This document shows positions 50,506 through 59,321 of a stretch of 64,000 nt of DNA, one piece after another. Position 1 is the stretch's first letter. The number at the start of each line of letters is the position of its first letter. Position numbers and translations under genes: made by a program. The notes beneath the pieces were generated by a model. It was not told the origin of the DNA, made no database searches, and was given only the letters and a program-made list of their open reading frames with translations. The DNA comes from [Clostridium] leptum DSM 753 (GTDB lineage: Bacteria > Bacillota > Clostridia > Oscillospirales > Acutalibacteraceae): the NCBI GenBank assembly GCA_000154345.1, contig DS480347.1, positions 62,001-126,000 of the forward strand, given 5' to 3'.

Positions 50506-51384
50506 TTGAGAAAGAAAAAGTGGCTTTCGGCACTGGCTGCGGCTGCGATGATGCTTATGCTGATTCCAATCAGCGCCTTTGCCCAGGAAGTAGCACCAGA
50601 AAATACGTACGACAGCATTTCTGAGTATACAGCTGCCGTGAGTACGGGCGAACTGGATGGGGAAGACGTTTATGTCACCATCGATGGTAAGAATTTCACA
50701 GAACAAGACGGATTTGTAGTGGCTAATACACAAAATAAAGAGAACCCGCCGAAGTTCCATCTTATCCTGACAGGCTGCACCTTTAACGACGCTGTTGTAT
50801 CCCTTGGAAGCCAGGGCAAGAATACCGGCGGCGCCGCAAGCCCGTCCACCGGAGCCTTCCCGATTACCATTCAGAATAACAAAACCGATGTGGAAGTAGA
50901 ACAGGCTTACATGGCAGCGGAGAGTGAAGATATCCCGTCCGTTACTTTGGAAGCAGGAGAGCTGCTGGTAAAAGACGCTGATGATACAGAAGTGCATACG
51001 CCGGTGAAGGTAGAAGCAAAAGAGCCTACAGCTACGGAGCCTGGTAATATCGAATACTGGTATTGCACCACCTGTGGGAAATGTTATACGGACGCGGCTT
51101 TAACGCAGGAAATTCCTGAATCCAAGACGATCATTGCGGCAACTGGTGAGGAGCCTTCTGATCCCTCCACCGAAGATCCTGCCACAGACCCGGAGGAAAC
51201 GCCCAGCACTAAGCCGGAAGAAAATCCTGATGACACGGCTAATTCCAATCCGGATTCTTCCAGCAGCACCACGCCTCCGCGGACCGGAGATAACAGCAAT
51301 ATGGCAATTTGGTTTGTACTGCTGCTTGCCAGCGCCGGCTTGGCTGGAACCACATTCGTTGTAAAGAAACGCAGTGTACGCTGA
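50506..51384 (+). CDS. Secreted cell-wall-anchored protein (PRTGD sorting signal)
   Basis: About 292 residues. Signal peptide (RKKKWLSALAAAAMMLMLIP to AFAQ), a short middle domain of unknown type, a segment ATEPGNIEYWYCTTCGKCYT with CxxC, a Pro/Asp/Glu/Ser/Thr-rich wall-spanning stretch, and the sortase signal PPRTGDNSN with a hydrophobic helix and KKRSVR tail. Signal peptide and sorting signal closely resemble those of the 36.2-kb surface protein, so both probably use one sortase. The start is TTG at 50506, nine bases after GGAGG. Confidence 0.85.
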   Translation: MRKKKWLSALAAAAMMLMLIPISAFAQEVAPENTYDSISEYTAAVSTGELDGEDVYVTIDGKNFTEQDGFVVANTQNKENPPKFHLILTGCTFNDAVVSLGSQGKNTGGAASPSTGAFPITIQNNKTDVEVEQAYMAAESEDIPSVTLEAGELLVKDADDTEVHTPVKVEAKEPTATEPGNIEYWYCTTCGKCYTDAALTQEIPESKTIIAATGEEPSDPSTEDPATDPEETPSTKPEENPDDTANSNPDSSSSTTPPRTGDNSNMAIWFVLLLASAGLAGTTFVVKKRSVR

Positions 51385-51432
51385 CAAAATGTTTATTGGC
51401 CTATCTGTAAAATAAAATACCGATTCCTTTGG

Positions 51433-51490
51433 GCCAGTCTCCCAAATCGTTAGAGGCAAAACCATCTGACGATTGGGAGGCTGGCTTTTT
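51433..51490 (+). terminator. Terminator after the second surface protein
   Basis: GCCAGTCTCCCAAATCGT (51433-51450) pairs with ACGATTGGGAGGCTGGC (51469-51485), with a TTTTT tail. Confidence 0.9.
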
Positions 51491-51594
51491 ACTGCTGTTT
51501 CAGATAGGTGTGCAGGCAGCTGGACTCTTTTGCAGGATATCAGCTGCCATTTCATCTGATTTTGTTTATAGTTCGCATATATAAAAAATTTGCG

Positions 51595-52221
51595 TCATTC
51601 TTCCGTCCAAAAGCACTGCAGCAGATGGACCAAGCTATGTGGATTCTCTTTGTTCACCTCGTGACCAGAGCCCTCCACAATGATCAAGCGGCTGTTTTTC
51701 ATCGCTTTGTGAAACCGTTCTGCGCTCTCCATATTCGTTTTATCGCTTTCACCGCACAGAATAAGGGCGGGGCAGAGAAGCTTTTCCGATGACTTCATAA
51801 AATCCAAGTCAGCCATAGATTTGCTCAAATGAATCAAATCTTTTTTACTTATTCCCATACCTTGAAATACAGATTTCGGCATGAACTGAAATACAAAGTT
51901 TTGGAGTTTTAACAGCCTTTTGGGGATCTCATAAGGCGTTCCAATCAGCACAAGAGAATTTATCTGTGCCGGATGCTGTACCGCATAGTTAAGCGCAAGC
52001 AATCCACCGAGCGAAAGCCCGCAAAGATTCAGAGGATCTTGTAGGGAACGGCACAATCTTTCAAATGCTTGGTAGACCGTGACATACCCTAATTCCCGGC
52101 CTTTTGTGAGTTTAAATAAATCCGGGGTGATTGAAAATATCCCCTTTATTTCCAATTCAGTTTTGACGGTATTCCAATCCTGACTGTTTTGTCCTAAGCC
52201 GTGAATCAAAATATTTTTCAT
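51595..52221 (-). CDS. Alpha/beta hydrolase
   Basis: A 208-residue hydrolase. ILIHGLGQNSQDW supplies the oxyanion region, NLCGLSLGGLLALNY holds the nucleophile Ser (near residue 84), LILCGESDKTN the Asp and IVEGSGHEVNKENP the His. The triad is complete, so it should be active; the substrate is unknown. The ATG at 52221 follows GGGAG. It is on the same strand as the LysR gene upstream but 85 bases away from it. Confidence 0.88.
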   Translation of the reverse strand: MKNILIHGLGQNSQDWNTVKTELEIKGIFSITPDLFKLTKGRELGYVTVYQAFERLCRSLQDPLNLCGLSLGGLLALNYAVQHPAQINSLVLIGTPYEIPKRLLKLQNFVFQFMPKSVFQGMGISKKDLIHLSKSMADLDFMKSSEKLLCPALILCGESDKTNMESAERFHKAMKNSRLIIVEGSGHEVNKENPHSLVHLLQCFWTEE

Positions 52222-52305
52222 AGGCTCATGCTCCCTTCCATACAAGCACGCTTTATTTATCTTTTTTGCCCTGTATCCCTTATAAAGCGGCAGGCATTTT
52301 TATTC

Positions 52306-53205
52306 TTATGACCCGGAAAATTCCCGGCTTTTCAGCCTTTCCAGGAACAGTTCCGCAGCCGGGGAGAAAACCTGGTATTTCTTCCAGACGATATTGAGCC
52401 CGGATTCCAGTTTGGGCTTCAGCGGCCGGAAGCACAATGCGCTGCCTTCGGCGGTGCTGACCAGCCTGTCAAGGGTGATGGCATAGCCGATCCCGGATTC
52501 CACCATCAGCGACGCATTGTAGATCAGGTTAAAGGTGGTTACGATATCCAGCTTCTCAAAATCCTCCCCAAACCAGCCGGCAAACTCGTTGCCCTCCCGC
52601 TGGGGGAGGATGGCCTGGCGGGAGCAGATCAGCGGGACGCCCAGCAGATCTTTCCGTTCCACATACGCTTTCTCTGCCAGAGGGCTGTCTTTCCGCATGA
52701 CAACGCCCCATGTGTCTTTATCGGGCAGATTCAGATAGTCGTATTTGGAAAGATCCGCCGGCTGGATGAGGATGCCGAAATCCAGAAGCCCCTTATCCAG
52801 CCGTTCCGTCACATCCTGGGCGTTGCCGCTGTACAGATGGTAGTGGACGCCCGGATACTCATCCCGTAAGGCTTTGGCAATCCTAGTAATCCGTCGGATG
52901 GCCTGTGTCTCCCCACTGCCAATGTAAATGTCGCCGCCCACAGTATTCTGCATAGAGGTAAACTCCGCTTCGGTTTTGTCCACCATGGCGATGATTTCCT
53001 CCGCCCGTTTCCGGAAAAGGATGCCCTCCGGCGTGAGGGCCACCCGATGGCTTTTCCGAATCAGGAGCGGATGCCCCAGTTCTTCTTCCAAATCCCTGAT
53101 CTGCCGGGACAGAGTAGGCTGAGACAGATGCAGGGAATTGGCCGCCCCGGTGATGTTTCCTTCCCTGGCCACGGCTAAAAAGTAACGTAATACGCGAAGT
53201 TCCAT
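52306..53205 (-). CDS. LysR family transcriptional regulator
   Basis: A 299-residue regulator. The N-terminal winged helix is MELRVLRYFLAVAREGNITG with LHLSQPTLSRQIRDLEEELG. The C-terminal effector domain is of the periplasmic-binding fold. It is divergent from the small gene and alcohol dehydrogenase at 53345-54801, which it probably controls from the shared gap. Its inducer is unknown. Confidence 0.93.
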   Translation of the reverse strand: MELRVLRYFLAVAREGNITGAANSLHLSQPTLSRQIRDLEEELGHPLLIRKSHRVALTPEGILFRKRAEEIIAMVDKTEAEFTSMQNTVGGDIYIGSGETQAIRRITRIAKALRDEYPGVHYHLYSGNAQDVTERLDKGLLDFGILIQPADLSKYDYLNLPDKDTWGVVMRKDSPLAEKAYVERKDLLGVPLICSRQAILPQREGNEFAGWFGEDFEKLDIVTTFNLIYNASLMVESGIGYAITLDRLVSTAEGSALCFRPLKPKLESGLNIVWKKYQVFSPAAELFLERLKSREFSGS

Positions 53206-53263
53206 ATTGGCATCCCGCCTTTCCTTTTTGTGTTGATTATATCATGCTGCCAAATTACTGTAA

Positions 53264-53320
53264 AGCATATCATAGAATAGAAACAAAGTATTTGCTATTG
53301 CATATCGATGGGCTTACAAT
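53264..53320 (+). promoter_or_regulatory. Divergent promoter region with probable LysR sites
   Basis: TTGCTA (53292-53297), 17 bases, TACAAT (53315-53320) form a promoter for the alcohol dehydrogenase operon. GCATATC occurs twice (from 53264 and 53299) and GAATAG/CTATTG forms a partial dyad, a plausible LysR operator next to the -35. Confidence 0.55.
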
Positions 53321-53344
53321 AGAATCAACAGGAGGCGGAGACAT

Positions 53345-53629
53345 ATGGAGACACTGACGGACGACCAGATTTTCAAGATACGGCGGAACCTGTCCGACGC
53401 CGGATGCGGCGTTCCTTTGATTGAAAAGTTCCTTCTGCTGGAGCAAAATCACAGGCGGGAAGAACAGTACCGTCTTTTGTCCCAGCATAGGCTTTCCCTG
53501 CTGGAGGCATTGCATCAGGACCAGTACAAAATCGACTGCCTCGACTACCTGGTCTATGCCATGGAGAAAGAGGACAAAGAATCGATGAAATCTCAAAAAA
53601 AAATAAAATGTAGGAGGAAACGACCATGA
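53345..53629 (+). CDS. Small helical protein, MerR-C-terminus-like
   Basis: A 94-residue, mostly helical protein. RRNLSDAGCGVPLIEKFLLL and LLEALHQDQYKIDCLDYLVY resemble the coiled-coil effector part of MerR regulators without the DNA-binding domain. Its stop overlaps the alcohol dehydrogenase start (ATGA), so it is coupled to it. It may be an accessory or regulatory subunit; no function is known to me. Confidence 0.7.
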   Translation: METLTDDQIFKIRRNLSDAGCGVPLIEKFLLLEQNHRREEQYRLLSQHRLSLLEALHQDQYKIDCLDYLVYAMEKEDKESMKSQKKIKCRRKRP

Positions 53630-54801
53630 ACATGAACTTTGATTTCAACAGCCCCACAAAAATCCTGTTTGGCAGCGGGAAGCTGAACGAACTCGGAAGC
53701 CAGCCCTTGCCCGGAAAAAAGGCGCTGCTTTTGATGTCCGGCGGCAAATCCGCCAAGGTGAGCGGTGCGTATGACCGCACGCTGGAGCAGCTCCGTAAAG
53801 CAGGTGTGGAAGTAACGGAATTTGCTAAGGTTATGGAAAACCCTGTCAAGGAAATGGTGATGGAAGGCGCTGCCTTTGCCAAAGAGAACGGCTGTGATTT
53901 CATTGTGGCACTGGGCGGCGGCGCTGTGCTGGATTCCGCTGTGGCTGTGGCGGCCATGGCAACCAACCCCGGCGACCTGTGGGACTATGTAAATGGCGGC
54001 ACCGGAAAGGGACAGCCCCTTGTAAATCCCGGCCTTCCGATTGTGGCCATCACCCTTACCGCCGGCACAGGCTCGGAAGTCAACTGCTGGGGCGTAATCT
54101 CCAACCTGGAGACCAAAGAAAAGATCGGCTTCGGCTACCAGGAACTGACTCCTGTCCTCGCTGTGGTAGACCCGGAGCTGATGAAAACCGTTCCCGCAAA
54201 ATACACGGCCTATCAGGGCTTTGACGCGCTGTTCCACAATACGGAAGTCATGATGTCTAACGGCGTAAATATCCTGAGTGAAACCATCGCGCTGTCCGCC
54301 ATTGAGAACATCGCCAACTATCTGCCCCGTGCTGTAAAGGATGGCAACGACCTGGTAGCGAGGGAGCACATCGCCTATGGCAGCACTATGGCGGGGATCG
54401 CCATGCAGCTGACCTCCACCACCGCGCAGCATTCTATGGAGCACGCTATGAGCGCCTATCACCACAATCTGCCTCACGGAGCCGGACTGATTATGATTTC
54501 CGTAGAATTTGCCCGGTACTTCATTGAGCGCCACGCCTGCGATGAGCAGCTTATCAAGATGGCCCGCGTGATGGGAATGCCAAATGCCGACAAGCCGGAG
54601 GATTTCATTACGGCTCTTCAGCAGCTTCAAAAGGACTGCGGCGTAGACGATCTGAAGATGAGTGATTACGGGATCCAGAAGGACGAATGCATGACGCTGG
54701 CCGTCAATGCACGGGAGACCATGGGCGGATTGTTCTTGGCAAATCCCTGCCCGATGTCCGATGAGGAGTGCGCGGGCATTTTTGAAAAGTCTTACCGGTA
54801 A
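53626..54801 (+). CDS. Iron-containing alcohol dehydrogenase (butanol-dehydrogenase-like)
   Basis: A 391-residue group III alcohol dehydrogenase of the BdhA/YqhD branch. NAD(P)-site: ALGGGAVLDSAVAVA (near residue 97); TAGTGSEVNCWGVIS (near 145). Metal ligands are in FDALFHNTEVMMS and in HSMEHAMSAYHHNLPHGAGL. GGAGG precedes the ATG at 53626. It is only distantly similar to the alcohol dehydrogenase at 5.4 kb. It probably forms an operon with the small helical protein and DUF3737 gene under LysR control. Confidence 0.94.
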   Translation: MNMNFDFNSPTKILFGSGKLNELGSQPLPGKKALLLMSGGKSAKVSGAYDRTLEQLRKAGVEVTEFAKVMENPVKEMVMEGAAFAKENGCDFIVALGGGAVLDSAVAVAAMATNPGDLWDYVNGGTGKGQPLVNPGLPIVAITLTAGTGSEVNCWGVISNLETKEKIGFGYQELTPVLAVVDPELMKTVPAKYTAYQGFDALFHNTEVMMSNGVNILSETIALSAIENIANYLPRAVKDGNDLVAREHIAYGSTMAGIAMQLTSTTAQHSMEHAMSAYHHNLPHGAGLIMISVEFARYFIERHACDEQLIKMARVMGMPNADKPEDFITALQQLQKDCGVDDLKMSDYGIQKDECMTLAVNARETMGGLFLANPCPMSDEECAGIFEKSYR

Positions 54802-54853
54802 GGATGGCTGTTTGCAAAGCTGTGAATCTTGTTGAATGAAAGGATATTTTGAT

Positions 54854-55720
54854 ATGGCTGTCATTGAAAACCAGACATTTGACGCTGAACGAGCCCTCTA
54901 CGGGATTGACGGCCTCCTCCTAAAAAACTGCTCCTTTGACGGGCCGGCGGACGGGGAGAGCGCCTTAAAGGAGAGCCGGAACGTGGAAGCGCAGCATTGC
55001 TTTTTCAATCTGCGATACCCTTTCTGGCACGACCACGGCCTTACGATCCGGAACTGCGAGCTGACGGATAAATGCCGGGCGGCGTTGTGGTATTCCGGCC
55101 ATATCGTCATTGAGAATACCCAGCTCCACGGCATCAAAGCACTGCGGGAATGCAGCAACGTCAGGATGCGGGGCTGCGACGTCGTTTCCCCGGAATTTGG
55201 CTGGTCTGTTCGGGGGATCGAGATGGAGGACTGTGACGCCGAGAGCGAGTATTTCATGATGCGTTCTGCCAATCTGCATTTTACGGATGTGCGCATGAAG
55301 GGAAAATATTCCTTCCAGTACATTGAAGATTCGGTTTTTGAAAACTGCACCTTCGACACCAAGGATGCCTTTTGGCACGCCAAAAACGTCATCGTCAAAA
55401 ACAGCGTTGTCAAGGGCGAATATCTGGCCTGGTACTGCGAGAATGTCACTTTTCAAAACTGCAAGATTATCGGCACACAGCCCCTGTGCTATTGCAAGAG
55501 ACTGAAGCTCATCGGCTGCGAGATGATCGGCTGCGATTTGGCTTTTGAACGCAGTGAGGTGGATGCCGCCATCACCACGCCGGTACTCAGCATCAAAAAC
55601 CCTTATGCCGGGACTATAACCGTGCCGGCTGTTGGTGAAATCATCCGGGACGACCCGGACGCCAAGGGGAAAATCGTCATCAGGCAGGGCGCCTATGAAA
55701 TGGGCAGGAAAATCCGGTAG
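54854..55720 (+). CDS. DUF3737 family beta-helix protein
   Basis: A 288-residue protein made of short repeats of the pattern NCxFxG/D (for example LLKNCSFDGP, FENCTFDTKDAFWH, TFQNCKIIGTQPL), a likely right-handed beta-helix, which I recognise as DUF3737. No signal peptide, so cytoplasmic. Function unknown, but the family often sits beside aldo/keto reductases, acetyltransferases and LysR regulators, exactly as here. The ATG at 54854 follows AAAGGATA. Confidence 0.87.
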   Translation: MAVIENQTFDAERALYGIDGLLLKNCSFDGPADGESALKESRNVEAQHCFFNLRYPFWHDHGLTIRNCELTDKCRAALWYSGHIVIENTQLHGIKALRECSNVRMRGCDVVSPEFGWSVRGIEMEDCDAESEYFMMRSANLHFTDVRMKGKYSFQYIEDSVFENCTFDTKDAFWHAKNVIVKNSVVKGEYLAWYCENVTFQNCKIIGTQPLCYCKRLKLIGCEMIGCDLAFERSEVDAAITTPVLSIKNPYAGTITVPAVGEIIRDDPDAKGKIVIRQGAYEMGRKIR

Positions 55721-55758
55721 AGGGCGGACTTATAGAGTTACAGAAATTTTTAGCGTAT

Positions 55759-56475
55759 ATGAACGCCGGGAAAAAGGTGTCTGGCGGCTCGGAAGCCCAC
55801 CAGTACATGGTCAAGCTGGCGTTTGAGGCGATGAAGGTTACCGCCGTTCTCAATCAGGGATATCACGAGCCGGAAGAAATCTTTGTCATCACCAAGCTCT
55901 ACCCCAACCAGTTTGCCAACGCGGAGGAAGCCGTTGACGAAGCGCTTGACAAGCTGGATATTGAATATATCGATATGATGCTGCTCCATCATCCCGGAGA
56001 CCATGATGTGGAAGCGTACCAGGCGATGGAGCAGGCGGTGGAGGAAGGAAAAATCTGCTCCATCGGCCTATCCAATTGGTATGTGGAGGAGCTGACGGAG
56101 TTTTTGCCCCAGGTAACGATTACGCCCGCACTGGTGCAGAATGAAATTCACCCCTATTACCAGGAAAACGACGTAATCCCTTTTATCCAGGAAAAGGGGA
56201 TCGTTGTGCAGGGCTGGTATCCCTTCGGAGGACGGGGGCACACGGCGGAACTGCTCGGGGACGAAGTGATCTCGGAAATCGCCGAAGCGCACGGCGTAAC
56301 ATCGGCGCAGGTCATTCTCCGGTGGAACCTGCAAAAGGGTGTGGTGGTGATCCCCGGTTCCGGCAATCCGGAGCATATCCGGGAGAACATCGCCCTTTTT
56401 GATTTTGAACTGTCGGCGGAAGAAATGAAGCGGATCGCCGCCCTGGACAAACGTGAAAAGCACGACTGGTACTGA
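55759..56475 (+). pseudogene. Chimera: sugar O-acetyltransferase N-terminus fused to truncated aldo/keto reductase
   Basis: The first 37 or so codons (from before ATG 55759: ELQKFLAYMNAGKKVSGGSE, then HQYMVKLAFEAMK, GYHEPEE) match the start of maltose/galactoside O-acetyltransferases. From IFVITKLYPNQFANAEEAVD onward it is an aldo/keto reductase: LHHPGDHDVEAY, IGLSNWYVEEL, VVIPGSGNPEHIREN. The reductase keeps Lys (TKL) and His (LHH) of its tetrad but lacks the N-terminal Asp and Tyr and the first strands. No proper start codon or ribosome binding site is seen. A deletion at the shared EEI codons is the likely cause. Confidence 0.75.
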
Positions 56476-56488
56476 TATTTCAGAAGAA

Positions 56489-56519
56489 AAGCGGCGGGGG
56501 ACCGGCCGCTTGTTTTTCT
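56489..56519 (+). terminator. Terminator after the chimeric gene
   Basis: AAGCGGC (56489-56495) pairs with GCCGCTT (56505-56511), followed by GTTTTTCTTTT. Confidence 0.8.
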
Positions 56520-56583
56520 TTTGGCCTTTTTGTTGTATAATACAAACAGAACAAAGTGGATCGAATGAAGGAGGATATGTTCA

Positions 56584-57231
56584 ATGAAAGTTATGCTTGT
56601 CAATGGCAGCAGCCATATACATGGCACTACGATGAAAGCGCTGGAAGAAATGGCGCGGATTTTTGAAGAAGAAGGGATTGAGACAGAGATTATCCAACTG
56701 GGCAGCAAACCGCTTGCCGACTGTATTCAGTGCAATGCCTGCCGGAAAAGCGGTGAATGTGTGTTCAAAGACGATGGCGTCAATGAATTTGTAGAAAAGG
56801 CACGGGATGCAGACGGGTTTGTCTTTGCCACCCCCGTATATTTTGCTCATCCAAGCGGGCGGATTTTTTCCTTTTTGGACCGTGCCTTTTACAGCAACGG
56901 AAGCTATGAAGCGTTCCGGTTTAAGCCCGGCGCCGCGATAGCTGTTGCCCGCAGGGGAGGAACGACGGCAGCGCTGGATGCGTTAAATAAATATTTTGGG
57001 ATTGCCCAAATGCCTACTGCCGGTTCTACATACTGGAATATGGTGCATGGTCTGTATGCGGAGGAAGCGCCGCAGGATGAGGAAGGAATGCAGACGATGC
57101 GGAACCTTGCAAGAAACATGGCTTGGATGATGCGGTGTTTTGCGGAAGGGAAGAAGCACGGCATTCCATATCCTCAAACGGAAACCAATGCCTGCACCAA
57201 TTTTATCAAAAGGGATGATCAGCAAAGATAA
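56584..57231 (+). CDS. Flavodoxin-family NAD(P)H-dependent oxidoreductase
   Basis: A 215-residue FMN reductase / iron-sulfur flavoprotein-like enzyme. The N-terminal phosphate loop is VNGSSHIHGTTMKALEEM. CIQCNACRKSGECVFKDDG (near residue 47) is the Cys-rich segment that in some relatives binds an iron-sulfur cluster. ATPVYFAHPSGRIFSFLDR is the flavin-binding loop. It has a TATAAT at 56535-56540 and AGGAGG before the ATG. It stands alone. Confidence 0.92.
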   Translation: MKVMLVNGSSHIHGTTMKALEEMARIFEEEGIETEIIQLGSKPLADCIQCNACRKSGECVFKDDGVNEFVEKARDADGFVFATPVYFAHPSGRIFSFLDRAFYSNGSYEAFRFKPGAAIAVARRGGTTAALDALNKYFGIAQMPTAGSTYWNMVHGLYAEEAPQDEEGMQTMRNLARNMAWMMRCFAEGKKHGIPYPQTETNACTNFIKRDDQQR

Positions 57232-57532
57232 AATAGACGTCTGGTACGCTGGCGGTGATAACAGTAAAGCAAAGACAGATTAGCTGGACAAAGTGAATTT
57301 TTGACGATTTTATTTTAATGAACATTACTAATTGCTATTGTATGCAAGGAGAGTCCTTTTTCGTAAGAGGAAAGATGCTTCTTATATCTTCAGAGAGTAT
57401 TACAGAGCCGATATGATAAGTATTATCAAAAGGCAGACAGCAAGGATCTATATCCTAAGCTGCCTGCCTTTTTTCACACTGCGATGATTCGTGCATCTAG
57501 TAATTCTGCCCCTTTGAATCAAATCATGACAG
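57232..57532. other. Gap with one terminator
   Basis: About 300 bases with no gene I can support. A hairpin with AGGCAG-CAGC / GCTG-CCTGCCT arms and a T run lies at 57431-57476. Confidence 0.5.
57431..57476 (+). terminator. Terminator in the gap after the flavodoxin gene
   Basis: AGGCAGACAGC (57431-57441) pairs with GCTGCCTGCCT (57459-57469) with an inner GGAT/ATCC helix, followed by TTTTTT. Confidence 0.8.
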
Positions 57533-57981
57533 CTAAAACAAGGTGATAAACGACATGATATAATCGATCATTTCTTCCGGGGACTCTTTTGCTCCGGACT
57601 CCAGCCATTTTCGTGTAATGCTGTTGATCAGCCCCATTTTACCAACGGCGGAATACTTATCTTTTATCGTATCAGTTGGAAGGCCGGATGCCCAATGATC
57701 TTTTTTGGTATCAAGCCGGCTAAACAGCACAGGCAGGTTTTCAAAACGGTCCTCCTCCATTTCCTTCTTAAAAACTGATAAAAGTGATTGAACAAAAATT
57801 CCCGCGGCTTTCTCTCATCCGTACCTGATAAGTTTGAAAAAACATTTTCAATCAAATCATCGGATAGTCCATCAACCAGTGCATCAATGACGTCGCTGAT
57901 CGAATTAAAATTCCGGTAAAACGATGCTCTCGCAACACCGGCTTTCTTTATGATGTTTGTAACCGTTATTTCCATATACAT
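57533..57981 (-). pseudogene. TetR-family regulator, N-terminally truncated and frameshifted
   Basis: The frame 57981-57664 starts inside the TetR HTH (EITVTNIIKKAGVARASFYR NF) and continues VIDALVDGLSDDLIENVFSN. Near 57770 the frame changes and a second one (to 57533) reads EEDRFENLPVLFSRLDTKKD to the C-terminus. The first HTH helix is missing. Two defects in a short gene make it a clear pseudogene. Confidence 0.75.
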
Positions 57982-58014
57982 TTTTTAGCCATCAATTTCA
58001 TAAAAGCGCAGAAA

Positions 58015-58055
58015 AAGAGCCTGCTTCCCATATGGGCGGCAGGCTCTTGCAATTT
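58015..58055. terminator. Terminator between the TetR remnant and the repeat-protein gene
   Basis: AAGAGCCTGC (58015-58024) pairs with GCAGGCTCTT (58039-58048), followed by GCAATTTTTT. Confidence 0.8.
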
Positions 58056-58105
58056 TTTATCGGATAAGGAACCATTTCCATATGACGCATCTCCGCCTAA
58101 ATGTC

Positions 58106-58135
58106 TTGAGAATGGTTGACATTGTTTGGTATAAT
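58106..58135 (+). promoter_or_regulatory. Promoter of the repeat protein-sigma-RsgI operon
   Basis: TTGAGA (58106-58111), 18 bases, TATAAT (58130-58135). A second TTGACA is too close to the -10 to be its -35. If the downstream sigma factor autoregulates, another promoter type may also exist. Confidence 0.5.
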
Positions 58136-58247
58136 AAAGGAAAAAATTTTTTCAAAAAATGAACGGATTTTAGCCTGCCGGTCGTATTAAAGATAGAAGC
58201 AGAAAATACTTCCCATATACTATCCATAATCAAGGAGGCTAAAATGT

Positions 58248-58823
58248 ATGAAACAGGGAATCAAAAAGGCAGTCGTTGGTATTTTAGCGGTGTCTATGGT
58301 GGCGTCTGTTGGAGCAGTCAGCGCCTTTGCAGCCGGTACGGGTAGAAATTTTGCCGATGCAGACGGTAACGGCGTCTGTGATAATTACTCCGTGGAGCAG
58401 ACTGTAAGCCGGGCGGCGGGCGCTTTACAAAAAGGCAGTGGTCAGAATTTTGTTGATGCAGACAACGACGGTATCTGCGACAACTATGCCGTGGGACAGG
58501 CAACGGGTCAGGAAACGGCCTCCTCCCTAAATCGTGGACAAAATTATGTCGATGAAGACGGCAATGGCATCTGTGACAACTACGTCCCAGGCCAGACAAC
58601 AGGCCAAGGAATGGGTGTTTTCCAAAATCGCGGGCAAAATTATGTCGATGAAGATAACGATGGCGTCTGCGACAACTACGATCCAAGCCGGACAACAGGC
58701 CGGGGAAAGGGCGTTTCCCGAAATGGACGCGGCCGGAACTTTGTTGATGCAGACGGCGACGGCGTCTGCGATAATTTGGGGACGGGGCAAGGAAGGCAAT
58801 ATCGCGGAGGACGCAATCAATAA
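58248..58823 (+). CDS. Secreted protein with five EF-hand-like DxDGxCDN repeats
   Basis: A 191-residue protein with a signal peptide (KQGIKKAVVGILAVSMVASV to SAFAA). It then has five copies of a 16-residue unit: FADADGNGVCDNY, FVDADNDGICDNY, YVDEDGNGICDNY, YVDEDNDGVCDNY and FVDADGDGVCDN, joined by Gly/Gln/Thr-rich linkers. Each unit has the DxDxDG calcium-ligand pattern of dockerin, Excalibur and EF-hand loops and one Cys. Calcium binding is inferred. The ATG at 58248 follows AAGGAGG. It heads an operon with a sigma factor and RsgI-like anti-sigma. Confidence 0.85.
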   Translation: MKQGIKKAVVGILAVSMVASVGAVSAFAAGTGRNFADADGNGVCDNYSVEQTVSRAAGALQKGSGQNFVDADNDGICDNYAVGQATGQETASSLNRGQNYVDEDGNGICDNYVPGQTTGQGMGVFQNRGQNYVDEDNDGVCDNYDPSRTTGRGKGVSRNGRGRNFVDADGDGVCDNLGTGQGRQYRGGRNQ

Positions 58824-58838
58824 GCAGGTGTGGATACA

Positions 58839-59321
58839 ATGCGGAGCGAGCAGGAGGTAAACAGGGCAATCGAACAATATTCCGATATGGTTCGGCGACT
58901 TTGCCTGATTCATTTGAAAAATGATGCTGATACCGAGGACATATTTCAAACCGTGTTTTTGAAATATGCCCTCAGTTCCGCTGCGTTTGAAAGCGATGAG
59001 CACGAAAAGGCGTGGCTCATCCGTGTTACCATAAACGCCTGTAAAGATCTGCTCAAAAGCCTTTTTCATCGCCGCACTGTACCGCTGGATGAAATTTTGG
59101 AACAGCCTACAGAGATGCGGGAAGACCATAAAGAGGTTCTGGAAGCGGTATTATCGCTCCCGCAGAAATACCGGGAAGTCGTATATCTCCATTATTATGA
59201 AGGATATACCGCACCGGAAATCGGAAAGATTTTAGGGAAAAAGGCAAACACAGTCTATACGCTCCTGACCCGTTCCAGGCAGCTGCTCCGGGAAAAGCTG
59301 GGAGGTGACGAAGATGGATGA
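58839..59321 (+). CDS. ECF-type RNA polymerase sigma factor
   Basis: A 160-residue group IV sigma factor. Region 2 is AIEQYSDMVRRLCLIHLKND followed by DTEDIFQTVFLKYA (the DAEDIFQ element), and region 4 is LPQKYREVVYLHYYEGYTAP with EIGKILGKKANTVYTLLTRS. The ATG at 58839 follows AGGTG; a GTG at 58830 is the alternative. It overlaps the anti-sigma gene by 8 bases. Its target promoters are not identifiable here. Confidence 0.93.
   Translation: MRSEQEVNRAIEQYSDMVRRLCLIHLKNDADTEDIFQTVFLKYALSSAAFESDEHEKAWLIRVTINACKDLLKSLFHRRTVPLDEILEQPTEMREDHKEVLEAVLSLPQKYREVVYLHYYEGYTAPEIGKILGKKANTVYTLLTRSRQLLREKLGGDEDG

Noticed and set aside
53593..54864. Minus-strand frame of 423 codons opposite the alcohol dehydrogenase
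   Set aside because: Antisense shadow of a conserved enzyme; no start signals and no recognisable domain.
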